From: an uncultured Treponema sp.
GTDB taxonomy: Bacteria; Spirochaetota; Spirochaetia; Treponematales; Treponemataceae
DNA length: 23,623 bases
Direction of reading: 5' to 3'
Assembly (NCBI GenBank): GCA_937893155.1
Contig: CALBGU010000098.1
Location: forward strand, 1-23,623
The first letter of the stretch is position 1. Every line of letters starts with the position of its first letter. Below are positions 1-7,518 of the stretch, piece by piece. The notes under the pieces are model-generated. The model had not been told where the DNA came from, ran no database searches, and saw only the letters and a program-made list of their open reading frames with translations. The position numbers and the translations under genes are program-made.

Positions 1-162
1 TTTTAAAAAAGGCGGTCGTATCTAAAAAAATATTCAGTCCTTTTAAAAAAAGACGCTCGTGTTTAAATAGATATTCGCTCCTTTTTAAAAAAGACGCGCG
101 TGTTTAAATAGATATTCGTTACTTTTTAAAAAAGACAGGCGTATCTAAAAAAATATTCACAG
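1..162. repeat. 41-bp imperfect tandem repeat, four copies
   Basis: Four head-to-tail units begin near 1, 41, 82 and 123. Each unit has a T(4-5)A(6-7) core, a GAC/GGC-rich stretch and a TATTC end. Units 1 and 4 share the variant GTATCTAAAAAAATATTCA. Units 2 and 3 share GTGTTTAAATAGATATTCG, giving an A-B-B-A order. The array starts at the window edge and may continue leftward. No ORF follows the repeat. Confidence 0.85.
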
Positions 163-413
163 ACTTTTAGACTCGGCAGGGAATGTTAAAAAAAATCGCA
201 CTATATTTCAGAAAATCTGCTCATCTTGTCATTGGCGAACTTGTTTCGGAATCTTTTTTTTCAGCAAACTCGTTTCCTGAATAGAAATCATCAATAAATT
301 CTCAGCGAGGTTGTTCGACGGCTCGAATGAAGAAAAAAAGCGGCGCTGTTGTTTCACAAAACAAAAAAAAGTTGTAAATGTCTAAAATGTGTACCGAATT
401 GTTTTTTTGTATA
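163..413. other. AT-rich intergenic stretch with a REP-like half element
   Basis: No convincing gene is seen. Bases 226-254 contain a sequence of the form TTGTCATT..CGAACTTG..TCGGAATCT, closely resembling the left arm of the palindromic element at 17318-17397. A degraded counterpart (AAACTCGTTTCCTGAAT) follows at 266-281. The rest is poly-A/T rich. A minus-strand reading frame exists here (302-541), but it overlaps the start of the HAD gene and looks fortuitous. Confidence 0.6.
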
Positions 414-422
414 TGATATAAT
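414..422 (+). promoter_or_regulatory. Extended -10 promoter of the HAD gene
   Basis: TGaTATAAT is a perfect -10 hexamer (417-422) with the TGn extension. No good -35 is seen at normal spacing, as is usual for extended -10 promoters. The hexamer ends 6 bases before the ATG at 429, so the predicted transcription start falls at or next to the start codon, and no Shine-Dalgarno sequence is present. A leaderless message is inferred. Confidence 0.65.
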
Positions 423-428
423 GGTCGT

Positions 429-1172
429 ATGACGGTAAAACATTTGATTTTTGATTTAGACAATACGCTGTATCCCGCAACTTCAAAAATGGACGACGGA
501 ATCACGCGCCGAATGATAACGTTTGTTGCCGATTGGCTCAAAACCGACCGTGCGCATGCCGAAATCCTCCGCGCCGAAGGTTTGCCCCGCTACGGAACAA
601 CTCTCGAATGGCTTATGCAAGAAGCTGGACTGCAAGATATAGAAGCGTATTTCCGCGCCGTTCACCCGGAAGAAGAAGCGGAAGAACTAGACGAAAATCC
701 TGAGTTGCGCCCGTTTTTGCAGTCGCTTTTGGATTCGGGGCTGACCTTTTCTGTGTTGTCTAATGCGCCGATAGAGCACGTCGAGCGCGTTTTGCGAAAA
801 TTGAACATCATAGATTTATTTTCGAGACTGACCGATATTCGTGCCTGCCATCTTCGCGGCAAGCCGTACAAAAGCGCATACGAAACTGCTTTGCATGCAG
901 CGGGTGCAACGCTTGAAAACACGCTTTTTTTTGATGACCACATAAAATACACCGACGGATTTGCGGCGCTCGGCGGAAATGCGGTTCTTGTGGGGCGAAA
1001 TTCGCTTCCGGTTGACTCAATTCACGCTTCGGCAAGCGAAGAAAAAAGCGCAGACGCAAAACGCTGGGAAAATGAAGCCATTTTTAGCGAAAGCAAACTT
1101 TCTGGTAAAATTTTTCACATTTCTTCGATATTTGATGTGAAAAACCTCTTGCAACAAATTTCATTTTTGTGA
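429..1172 (+). CDS. HAD-superfamily hydrolase, probable pyrimidine 5'-nucleotidase type
   Basis: A 247-residue soluble protein of the haloacid dehalogenase superfamily, likely a cytoplasmic phosphatase acting on nucleotides or another small phosphate ester. Motif I is F-D-L-D-N-T-L-Y, with nucleophile D9 and acid D11. Motif II is the serine in V-L-S-N-A-P (S111). Motif III is the lysine of R-G-K-P (K145). Motif IV is the acidic pair F-F-D-D (169-170), followed by H-I-K-Y-T-D-G. The helical cap between motifs I and II fits the SDT1/pyrimidine 5'-nucleotidase branch, an assignment from family knowledge. The start is fixed because motif I begins at residue 8. No ribosome binding site precedes it and a perfect -10 box lies 6 bases upstream, so it is probably leaderless. 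Substrate is uncertain. Confidence 0.88.
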   Translation: MTVKHLIFDLDNTLYPATSKMDDGITRRMITFVADWLKTDRAHAEILRAEGLPRYGTTLEWLMQEAGLQDIEAYFRAVHPEEEAEELDENPELRPFLQSLLDSGLTFSVLSNAPIEHVERVLRKLNIIDLFSRLTDIRACHLRGKPYKSAYETALHAAGATLENTLFFDDHIKYTDGFAALGGNAVLVGRNSLPVDSIHASASEEKSADAKRWENEAIFSESKLSGKIFHISSIFDVKNLLQQISFL

Positions 1173-1178
1173 TATACT
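1149..1178 (+). promoter_or_regulatory. tRNA promoter embedded in the end of the HAD gene
   Basis: TTGCAA (1149-1154), an 18-base spacer and TATACT (1173-1178), with TGA directly before the -10 giving an extended -10. The -35 lies inside the last codons of the HAD gene, and the TG of the extension is part of its TGA stop. Predicted transcription start is about 6 bases before the tRNA. Confidence 0.6.
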
Positions 1179-1190
1179 CTAAGCACAAAC

Positions 1191-1263
1191 GGGGATATAG
1201 CTCATCTGGTAGAGCGACAGGTTCGCAATCTGTAGGTGGTCGGTTCGAGTCCGATTATCTCCA
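1191..1263 (+). tRNA. tRNA-Ala, anticodon CGC
   Basis: A complete 73-nt cloverleaf: acceptor GGGGATA/TATCTCC, D-arm GCTC/GAGC with an 8-nt loop, anticodon arm ACAGG/TCTGT with loop TTCGCAA, variable loop AGGTG, and T-arm GTCGG/CCGAT with loop TTCGAGT. The anticodon is CGC at 1224-1226, reading GCG (alanine). The acceptor contains the G3-U70 wobble pair, the classical alanine identity element, and the discriminator is A73. CCA is not encoded; the next bases are ATC. It has its own promoter and is followed directly by a terminator. Confidence 0.95.
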
Positions 1264-1270
1264 ATCAGAA

Positions 1271-1300
1271 AGCAGGTACTTTTTGGTATCTGCTTTTTTT
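1271..1300 (+). terminator. Rho-independent terminator of the tRNA gene
   Basis: The 9-bp stem AGCAGGTAC/GTATCTGCT (one G-U pair) has loop TTTTTG and is followed by a seven-T run (1294-1300). It starts 7 bases after the tRNA ends. Confidence 0.9.
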
Positions 1301-1321
1301 ATGCCTACTATAATCAACCAT

Positions 1322-1353
1322 AAAAAAAACGCCCTCAGAATGTGAGAGCGTTT
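1322..1353 (-). terminator. Rho-independent terminator of the SDR gene
   Basis: Read on the minus strand, AACGC-TCTCA pairs with TGAGG-GCGTT through one mismatch, with a loop of about 5 bases, and an 8-T run follows (A run at 1322-1329 on the plus strand). It lies 36 bases beyond the stop codon of the dehydrogenase and faces the tRNA terminator. Confidence 0.85.
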
Positions 1354-1388
1354 CGCTGCAGAAACTAATACACAAAAATGCGATTCGA

Positions 1389-2195
1389 TTACGGCTGCTT
1401 TCCGATGTAAGCCAAAATTCCGCCGTCAACATACAAAATGTGTCCGTTCACCGCGTTTGAAGCGTCTGACGCAAGGAAAACCGCAGGTCCGCGGAGTTCT
1501 TCAGGCAAAAGCCAGCGTCCTGCGGGCGTACGTCCAACGATGAACTGGTCGAACGGGTGACGGCTTCCGTCTGCCTGCCGCTCGCGCAAAGGCGCAGTTT
1601 GCGGAGTTGCAATGTATCCCGGTCCAATGCCGTTGCACTGAATGTTCTGCGCGCCGTATTCTGCGCAAATGTTGCGGGTAAGCATTTTCAAGCCGCCCTT
1701 TGCCGCCGCGTATGCCGAAACGGTTTCACGACCAAGCTCGCTCATCATCGAACAAATGTTGATGATTTTGCCGTGTCCTTTTTTTATCATTCCCGGAAGA
1801 ACCGCTTTTGAAACGATGAACGGTCCGTTTAAGTCAATGTCGATGACTTGGCGGAAATCCGCCGCGCTCATTTCGGTCATCGGAATGCGCTTGATAATAC
1901 CAGCGTTATTCACCAGAATGTCTACCGTGCCAACGTCCAGCTCGATTTTCTTCACTGTTTCCTGCACCGCTGCTTCATCAGTAACATCGCAAATATAGCC
2001 GTGAGCGTCGATTCCCAATTCCTTGTATGACGCAAGACCTCTGTCGAGCTGCTCTTGTCCTCGGTCATTAAAAACGATTTTTGCACCCGCAGCCGCGTAT
2101 GCAGAAGCAATCGCGAAACCAATGCCGTAAGACGCACCGGTAACCCAAGCCACCTTGCCTTCAAGGCTAAAGCTGTTCATATCAAACTTTTCCAT
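1389..2195 (-). CDS. Short-chain dehydrogenase, gluconate 5-dehydrogenase-like
   Basis: A 268-residue classical SDR, predicted to be a cytoplasmic NAD(P)-dependent sugar-acid or polyol oxidoreductase. The cofactor-binding motif T-G-A-S-Y-G-I-G is at residues 19-26, N-N-A-G at 96-99, and the catalytic residues are S149, Y162 and K166 in Y-A-A-A-K. The C-terminal loop with P-G-Y-I-A-T-P and an insertion before the R-T-P-A-G-R-W segment resembles the gluconate 5-dehydrogenase/IdnO-KduD group (family knowledge). The ATG at 2195 has a GGAGG site 8 bases upstream, preferred over an internal ATG at 2180. It has its own -10 box and terminator, so it is probably monocistronic, although it lies 67 bases after the last gene of the chemotaxis operon. 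The exact substrate cannot be read from sequence. Confidence 0.9.
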   Translation of the reverse strand: MEKFDMNSFSLEGKVAWVTGASYGIGFAIASAYAAAGAKIVFNDRGQEQLDRGLASYKELGIDAHGYICDVTDEAAVQETVKKIELDVGTVDILVNNAGIIKRIPMTEMSAADFRQVIDIDLNGPFIVSKAVLPGMIKKGHGKIINICSMMSELGRETVSAYAAAKGGLKMLTRNICAEYGAQNIQCNGIGPGYIATPQTAPLRERQADGSRHPFDQFIVGRTPAGRWLLPEELRGPAVFLASDASNAVNGHILYVDGGILAYIGKQP

Positions 2196-2222
2196 TGAAA
2201 AATCCTCCGAAATCTACGATTC

Positions 2223-2228
2223 ATTATA
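2223..2228 (-). promoter_or_regulatory. Putative -10 box of the SDR gene
   Basis: Minus-strand TATAAT lies 27 bases before the ATG, leaving room for the GGAGG site. No clear -35 is visible at 16-18 bases, so the assignment rests on the -10 and its placement. Confidence 0.45.
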
Positions 2229-2262
2229 GCGGATTTTTTCGGGATTGCGACGACAAGATTTA

Positions 2263-2745
2263 TCACTCTTCCGACACGGTTACGGGAATTTCTTCAGCAA
2301 AAATTTTTTCGATATTCAAAATCGAAATGAACGTATCGTCCTTTTTGCAAATTCCCGAAATAAACTCCGCCGAAATCGCGTTTCCAAACTTTGGTGGCGG
2401 CTCAATAATCTCATCTTCAATGTCGATAACCTCATTCACGCTGTCCGCAACCGCGCCAAAAAGCGTAATGCTGCTCTGCTCGCCGTCCGCGTCCGCCGTT
2501 TTTGACGGCAACTCCAAAACGATAATCCGCGTGAATTTTGACGGCGCAGAATCGGGCAGTGAAAATCGTTTTCTAAAATTGACAACCGTAATTCCCTGAT
2601 TTCTTGAATTTATCAAGCCTTCGATATACGGCGCAGTGCAAGGCAATTTCGTGGCATCGCGATAAGTCAAAACTTCCTGCACATGAAACACATCGATTGC
2701 GTACAGTTTTTCGTTTAGCGAGAATGTTAAAAATTGATGTATCAC
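2263..2745 (-). CDS. cheW: CheW-type chemotaxis coupling protein (copy A)
   Basis: A 160-residue single CheW domain, expected to bridge chemoreceptors and the CheA P5 domain in the cytoplasmic array. Family features are the N-terminal F-L-T-F strand, the Y-A-I-D-V..V-Q-E-V-L segment (residues 15-26), the P-P-P..G-N loop and the closing I-S-I-L-N-I-E-K-I-F. The start is GTG at 2745, with AAGGAGG 6 bases upstream; that site overlaps the stop codon of the preceding MCP gene, 11 bases away, which suggests coupled translation. The usual (N)-L/I-R-G turn near residue 45-50, which carries the arginine used for CheA/MCP contact, reads N-S-R-N here. It is closely similar in layout to the CheW at 4661-5149, the two being partners of neighbouring MCPs. 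It is the last gene of the chemotaxis operon. Confidence 0.93.
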   Translation of the reverse strand: MIHQFLTFSLNEKLYAIDVFHVQEVLTYRDATKLPCTAPYIEGLINSRNQGITVVNFRKRFSLPDSAPSKFTRIIVLELPSKTADADGEQSSITLFGAVADSVNEVIDIEDEIIEPPPKFGNAISAEFISGICKKDDTFISILNIEKIFAEEIPVTVSEE

Positions 2746-2756
2746 GACCTGCCTCC

Positions 2757-4664
2757 TTAAAATTCCTCAAAATCGCTGTCGCTAATAAGCTGGTCAACCG
2801 TTTTGGATTTTTGCGAAGACGGCATTGCAGGCGATTTTTTCGATTTTTCCGACGTATCTAACGCAATTTCATCATCGTCAATCGCAGACGCGGGCGCATT
2901 TTTTGCAATCGAACTAACCACAGAACTGACGGTTTTCTTTTGTTTTTGCACGCTATTTTCGTCTGCCTTTTGTGCATTGCGCAATTTCCGCGCTTCACGC
3001 ATTTCTTCGGTTTGAGCACGCATTTCTGACGCACGGCGCGCAAACGCCTCTGATTCATACGATTCGTGCACAGATACCGCCGCTTCCGCTTCGTCAACAT
3101 TATTTTCCAACTTAAAAAATCCCACTGCTTTCACCAAATCTTTCGCATTCGATGACAATTCCTGCGCCATCGCCGCCAATTCTTCCGAAGCCGACGCATT
3201 TTGCTGCACCACGCTGTCAAGCTGGAGAATCGCTCGGCTCACCTGCTCCGCGCCATTGTCTTGCTCTCGGCTTGCATGGGCGATTTCTTCCACCAGTTGC
3301 GCGGTTTCCTGCACATTCGGCACAACCCCCGAAATCACCGAATTCGCCTGCTCCGCAAGCAAAATCGTGTTCTTTGACAAATCGGTGATTTCGCTTGCCG
3401 CAAGCGCACTGCGTTCCGCGAGTTTCCGAACTTCGCTCGCAACCACCGCAAATCCCTTGCCTGCCTCGCCAGCGCGAGCCGCCTCAATCGCCGCATTGAG
3501 CGCAAGCAGATTTGTTTGATTTGAAATTTCGCCGATAATCGTAATTTTTCCCGCGATTTCCTTAACCGCAAGCATTGCTTTATTCACCGAATCGCCGCCC
3601 GTCTTGGCATTTTCGTTTGTGCGCACGGCAATTTCCCCAGTCTTTATGGCATTTTCAGCATTTTGTTTGATGTTGCTCGCCATTTCTTCCATCGTCGCGC
3701 TCATTTCCTCGGTCGAAGCAGCCTGTTCGCTCGCACCCGTAGACACCGCCTGACTGGTCGCACTGATTTGCTCACAGCCGTGCTTCATCTGCACCGCCGT
3801 AGAAGCCACGATATTAAGCGTCGAAATGAACGTCTGAAGCATTTTCCCAAGAGAACGGCTAATCAAGCCAAGCTCGTCCCCGCGCTCATCATTCATCAAA
3901 ATCGCTTTTTCTTTTTCCGAAAGCGACGACAGCATTAAATCGCCTGCGCCCACATCTTGCAACGCCTTGGTAAGTAGCGCCATCGGCGATTTTATCGACT
4001 GAATCACAATATAGGTAAAAACGATAATCACGAGCGCAGCCACCAGCGTAATCACAAACAGCACCGATTGTTTTTTGCTGATTTCCGCCTCAAACGTCGC
4101 GCTAAACGTGCCGTTGAGTTCCAGACACTCCGATTTTAGCTTTTCAAGATCAAAATCATACGAACGCGAAAGAATCGAAAGCGCCTCAAGTTCATCTAAC
4201 AGCTCAGCATCGTCCTGCGTGCCTGCCGTTTGCAGAGCCGCCGAAAGCGCCTTGAGCCAATTTTCGCGGCGCTCTCGGATTTCTAATCGCTGCGATTTTA
4301 ACTTAGCCCACAGCGGCAGCACTGATTCAGGCAAATCCAAAGCATCAATCTGCGACGAAAATTCGTCCTCCGCCGACTCAAGCGACGCAATATCGTTTGT
4401 GATTTCATTCCAGTTTGCCGTTCCGCGCTGATTTCGTAACGTTAAATCATACAGAATGGTTTGGATTTCCTTGTTAAAAGAAGCCATTTGAGAGGGCAAA
4501 TAGGTATAAAGTTGCGACTGAGCACCGATTTTTCCGCCCTGCTGCCGAACATTTTTTGTGAGCTGCTGCATAAAGACAGCCTCGCATAGCAGAGCAATGA
4601 CCAAAAAACCGAAGCACACATACAGCTTCGCACCGATTTTTACGTTGTCCAAACGCAATTTCAT
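2757..4664 (-). CDS. Methyl-accepting chemotaxis protein (MCP A), four-helix-type sensor
   Basis: A 635-residue transmembrane chemoreceptor. TM1 is at about 10-32, a periplasmic region at 33-200 of predicted helical character with no recognisable Cache fold, TM2 at 201-223, HAMP at 224-280, and the signalling hairpin tip at 379-419 (E-I-S-N-Q-T-N-L-L-A-L-N-A-A-I-E). Probable methylation segments surround E319-E320 and E494-E495. After about residue 520 comes a charged, low-complexity tail of some 110 residues ending in S-D-S-D-F-E-E-F. The last five residues fit the x-aromatic-x-x-aromatic pattern of CheR/CheB-tethering pentapeptides. Its ATG overlaps the TGA of the upstream cheW (ATGA at 4661-4664). 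Ligand unknown. Confidence 0.95.
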   Translation of the reverse strand: MKLRLDNVKIGAKLYVCFGFLVIALLCEAVFMQQLTKNVRQQGGKIGAQSQLYTYLPSQMASFNKEIQTILYDLTLRNQRGTANWNEITNDIASLESAEDEFSSQIDALDLPESVLPLWAKLKSQRLEIRERRENWLKALSAALQTAGTQDDAELLDELEALSILSRSYDFDLEKLKSECLELNGTFSATFEAEISKKQSVLFVITLVAALVIIVFTYIVIQSIKSPMALLTKALQDVGAGDLMLSSLSEKEKAILMNDERGDELGLISRSLGKMLQTFISTLNIVASTAVQMKHGCEQISATSQAVSTGASEQAASTEEMSATMEEMASNIKQNAENAIKTGEIAVRTNENAKTGGDSVNKAMLAVKEIAGKITIIGEISNQTNLLALNAAIEAARAGEAGKGFAVVASEVRKLAERSALAASEITDLSKNTILLAEQANSVISGVVPNVQETAQLVEEIAHASREQDNGAEQVSRAILQLDSVVQQNASASEELAAMAQELSSNAKDLVKAVGFFKLENNVDEAEAAVSVHESYESEAFARRASEMRAQTEEMREARKLRNAQKADENSVQKQKKTVSSVVSSIAKNAPASAIDDDEIALDTSEKSKKSPAMPSSQKSKTVDQLISDSDFEEF

Positions 4665-5149
4665 ATTTCCCCCTGACGCTGTTTTTGCGCCGCCTCATTT
4701 GCATCGTTGATATTTTCAAGTTCATCAATCGAAAATATCAAATCCGAATTCAAAACAATGATATAATTTCCGCCGCGAATTCCAACGCCGCTCACAAATC
4801 GAGAAGCAATCGTGTTGCCCATCGGCGGAGGCTCTTCCGCCATCTCAAGTTCAATGACTTCCTGCACCGAATCCACTATTGCGCCAAAAAGAACCGTTCG
4901 ACCGCACAAATTCGCTTCAAAAACGATAATGCGGGTGTTCGCATCGCATTTTTTGCTTTCCAGCCCAAATTTCTCCCGCAACCGCACAACCGCGATATTG
5001 GCATCTCGAGAACGAATAATTCCTGCGATAAGCGGGTCTGGACAAGGCAGCGTTTGCGGCTCGCGAAACTCCAAAACCTCGCGCACCCGAAACACGCTCA
5101 CTGCATATTGTGCCTCGCCCACTCGGAACGTCAAGAACTGCTCAGACAT
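4661..5149 (-). CDS. cheW: CheW-type chemotaxis coupling protein (copy B)
   Basis: A 162-residue CheW domain protein. It shares with the CheW at 2263-2745 the opening Q-F-L-T-F, the L-P-C-x-x-P block (34-39), an atypical S-R-D/S-R-N turn (47-49) where canonical CheW has L/I-R-G, and the E-P-P-P..G-N loop. A C-terminal extension rich in N, E and Q follows the final strand. GAGG lies about 10 bases before the ATG. It follows the large MCP by 19 bases and overlaps the next MCP by 4 bases, so it is embedded in a tandem MCP-CheW-MCP-CheW arrangement. Its role is inferred to be adaptor between the receptors and CheA. Confidence 0.93.
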   Translation of the reverse strand: MSEQFLTFRVGEAQYAVSVFRVREVLEFREPQTLPCPDPLIAGIIRSRDANIAVVRLREKFGLESKKCDANTRIIVFEANLCGRTVLFGAIVDSVQEVIELEMAEEPPPMGNTIASRFVSGVGIRGGNYIIVLNSDLIFSIDELENINDANEAAQKQRQGEI

Positions 5150-5168
5150 CTTTCGCGCACCTCAATCC

Positions 5169-7316
5169 TCAAAATTCTTCAAAATCAGAATCGCTGATTG
5201 CACTCGCAAACATATTTTGGATAGTCGGTTTTGAAGACGACGGATTTTGCGCGTTCACATTCTTTTGCGCCGCAGAACCAATCCCGCTCGCAGAAGACTC
5301 AGACGCATTTTTCTGGGCAGGGACGCTCTGCGGGTTTTCTGCACCGCCATTCACCGCAATTTCCGACTGCATTTCGCTTTCACGCTTTTGCACAGAAACC
5401 GTTTTAGGCGTTGCGCTTTTCTTTGGCATATCAGCGGGCACATCTGCAAAAGAGCGCTCTTCCGTCATCTCATAAGCCGAAGCATTGTCCGTTTCCGCAT
5501 CGTCGTTAATCTTGAAAACGCTGATTGCACGCACCAATTTTGACGAATTCGCCGAAAGCTCCTCCGCCATCGCCGCCATTTCTTCCGCCGCCGACGCATT
5601 TTGCTGCACCACCGTATCAAGCTGCGTAATCGCCATAGAAATCTGCTCCGCGCCCTTGTCTTGCTCGCGGCTCGCCGTTGCGATTTCGTCCACCAACTGC
5701 GTCGTCTGCTCGATAGACGGAATCACATTGTCAATCATCTCGCCCGCGTGCTCTGCCAATTTGAGCGTTTTTGCCGAAATCGTGCTGATTTCGTTTGCAG
5801 ACACCGCGCTCCGTTCAGCCAGTTTTCTGATTTCGCTTGCCACCACCGCAAAGCCCTTGCCCGCCTCGCCTGCGCGCGCCGCTTCAATCGCCGCATTGAG
5901 CGCAAGCAAATTCGTCTGGCTTGAAATATCTTCGATAATACCGATTTTCCCCGAAATCTCTTTCACCGCCTCAAGCGATTCCGACACGGCTTTTCCGCCC
6001 GATTGCCCGTCCTGCGCCGTCTTAGTTGCAATAGTGCCCGTTTTGCCTGCATTCTCGGCGTTCTGCTTGATGTTGCTTGCCATCTGCTCCATCGTCGCGC
6101 TCATCTCTTCGGTAGAAGCCGCCTGCTCGCTCGCACCCGCCGAAACGCTCTGGCTCGTTGCGCTGATTTGCTCGCTGCCCTCGCGCACCTGCTCGGCAAT
6201 CGAACGCACCGTCGAAACCGTATGCGATACCGAATGAATCATATGCTTCATCGACAAAGCCATTTTTCCGATTTCATCGCTCCGCTTTTCGATTTTCCGC
6301 ATTGCGTCCTTGTCGATTCCGTTCATCGTCAAGTCGCCGCTTGCCACGTCCTCAAGCGTGTCGTGCAAATTGTTAATCGGTCGCGCAATTCCGTTCGCAA
6401 ACCAAATGCCAAACGCAATAGACAGCGCCAGAATCACCGCCGTAACCGCCGCCAGCGAAATCGCCATCGCGTTAAGCGCGTCGTGAAAATCACTCGTCGC
6501 CGCAAGAACCGCCACCGCAAAATTGGTGTTCGGAATCGGCTCGTAGGCAACAAAGAAACTGCGTCCCTTCGTGAACTTGATAGTTTCCGCGCCCGTTTCG
6601 CCGCTCATCATCTTTTTGGCAATCTGCGCCATTTCGCTGTAGCCCTTGTCTTTTCGGGAAAGCGACTCAAATGTTTCGTGATTATCAACCCAAGACGCAT
6701 CTGCCGCCCCCACGATTTCGCCCGTGGAGCGCGCCAAAATGAGCGGGTGCCCCGTCTTGCCGATTAAAATGGCAGAACACAGCGCACTGAGCATATCCGT
6801 CGACTTGTTCAAACTGATAACACCGATGATATTGCCCTCCGTATCGCGCATCGGCACTGCATACAGCATTGACATTTCGTTCTTCAATTTGCTCAAAATC
6901 GGCTCGCTCACCATATTTTCGCCCGCTATTGCCACCTTAAAATAATCGCGGTCTTTGATGTTGACGCTTTTTCCCTCGCTGTTAAAGCCATCGCCGTTTG
7001 CGTCCACAATCACAAAATAGCGGTGACCACTTTTTGTATCCACGTCGTCAGCTACCGACAGCGCCTTCTCCAGAATCGAAATCTCCGCGTTCCGCATTGT
7101 TTTTCGGTGAGCAATCGACTCCAGACGAATCATCTCTTGCGCAATCGCACTGTCAAGATAATGCGCCGCTTCGTCCGCAATCAACTCAAAATTAGACAGC
7201 GTTGAATTTGACACCGCAATATCCGAGAACACCATCGACACGTTGAAAAGCAGCGCGCCGAGCACCACTGCAACCAACGAAAATGCAAAAATAATCTTTG
7301 CTTTCAATGTTTTCAT
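5169..7316 (-). CDS. Methyl-accepting chemotaxis protein (MCP B) with dCache-type sensor
   Basis: A 715-residue chemoreceptor. TM1 is at about 8-30; the extracytoplasmic region 31-283 resembles a double Cache domain, with F-V-I-V-D-A-N-G-D-G (101-110), D-R-D-Y-F-K-x-A (122-129) and a second half around 185-270. TM2 is at 284-306, HAMP at 307-360, hairpin tip at 462-503, and glutamates of likely methylation sites at 403-404 and 578-579. The tail (about 605-715) is low complexity, rich in A, S, N and Q, and ends in S-D-S-D-F-E-E-F exactly like the other MCP. The start has AGGAG 5 bases upstream. It follows cheY by about 200 bases that hold a 23-bp repeat block. dCache receptors commonly bind amino acids, purines or organic acids; the ligand here is not deducible. 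Confidence 0.95.
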   Translation of the reverse strand: MKTLKAKIIFAFSLVAVVLGALLFNVSMVFSDIAVSNSTLSNFELIADEAAHYLDSAIAQEMIRLESIAHRKTMRNAEISILEKALSVADDVDTKSGHRYFVIVDANGDGFNSEGKSVNIKDRDYFKVAIAGENMVSEPILSKLKNEMSMLYAVPMRDTEGNIIGVISLNKSTDMLSALCSAILIGKTGHPLILARSTGEIVGAADASWVDNHETFESLSRKDKGYSEMAQIAKKMMSGETGAETIKFTKGRSFFVAYEPIPNTNFAVAVLAATSDFHDALNAMAISLAAVTAVILALSIAFGIWFANGIARPINNLHDTLEDVASGDLTMNGIDKDAMRKIEKRSDEIGKMALSMKHMIHSVSHTVSTVRSIAEQVREGSEQISATSQSVSAGASEQAASTEEMSATMEQMASNIKQNAENAGKTGTIATKTAQDGQSGGKAVSESLEAVKEISGKIGIIEDISSQTNLLALNAAIEAARAGEAGKGFAVVASEIRKLAERSAVSANEISTISAKTLKLAEHAGEMIDNVIPSIEQTTQLVDEIATASREQDKGAEQISMAITQLDTVVQQNASAAEEMAAMAEELSANSSKLVRAISVFKINDDAETDNASAYEMTEERSFADVPADMPKKSATPKTVSVQKRESEMQSEIAVNGGAENPQSVPAQKNASESSASGIGSAAQKNVNAQNPSSSKPTIQNMFASAISDSDFEEF

Positions 7317-7375
7317 GCTAACTCCTTTTTTTTCATCGCTTTCAATAAAGCTTTACATAGTAATCCAAACCGACT

Positions 7376-7513
7376 TTGCACCACTATGCAAAGCATCATC
7401 GCCGCTTCCTGCGCAACATCGTCGCACTACCCTGCGATAAACCTTCGCACTACCCTGCAACGCATTGCCGCACACCCCTGCGACGAGTCAGCGCAAGAGA
7501 GTGCGATGCCCTT
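7376..7513. repeat. 23-bp imperfect tandem repeat between cheY and MCP B
   Basis: Six consecutive 23-base units start at 7376, 7399, 7422, 7445, 7468 and 7491. The shared core is tYGCac.aC.cTGC; units 3 and 4 share the exact 14-mer TCGCACTACCCTGC (7422-7435, 7445-7458). The first, second and last units are more diverged. The block fills most of the 202-base gap between the cheY stop (7519) and the MCP B start (7316). No clear promoter was recognised in the gap. Confidence 0.7.
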
Positions 7514-7518
7514 GAGCA

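Noticed and set aside
302..541. Minus-strand frame of 79 codons upstream of and overlapping the HAD gene
   Set aside because: It runs antisense through the HAD start, has no recognisable domain or ribosome binding site, and lies in A/T-rich DNA.
7376..7513. Possible CRISPR array
   Set aside because: The 23-bp units are contiguous with no unique spacers, and no cas genes are present. The same applies to the two 41-bp arrays.
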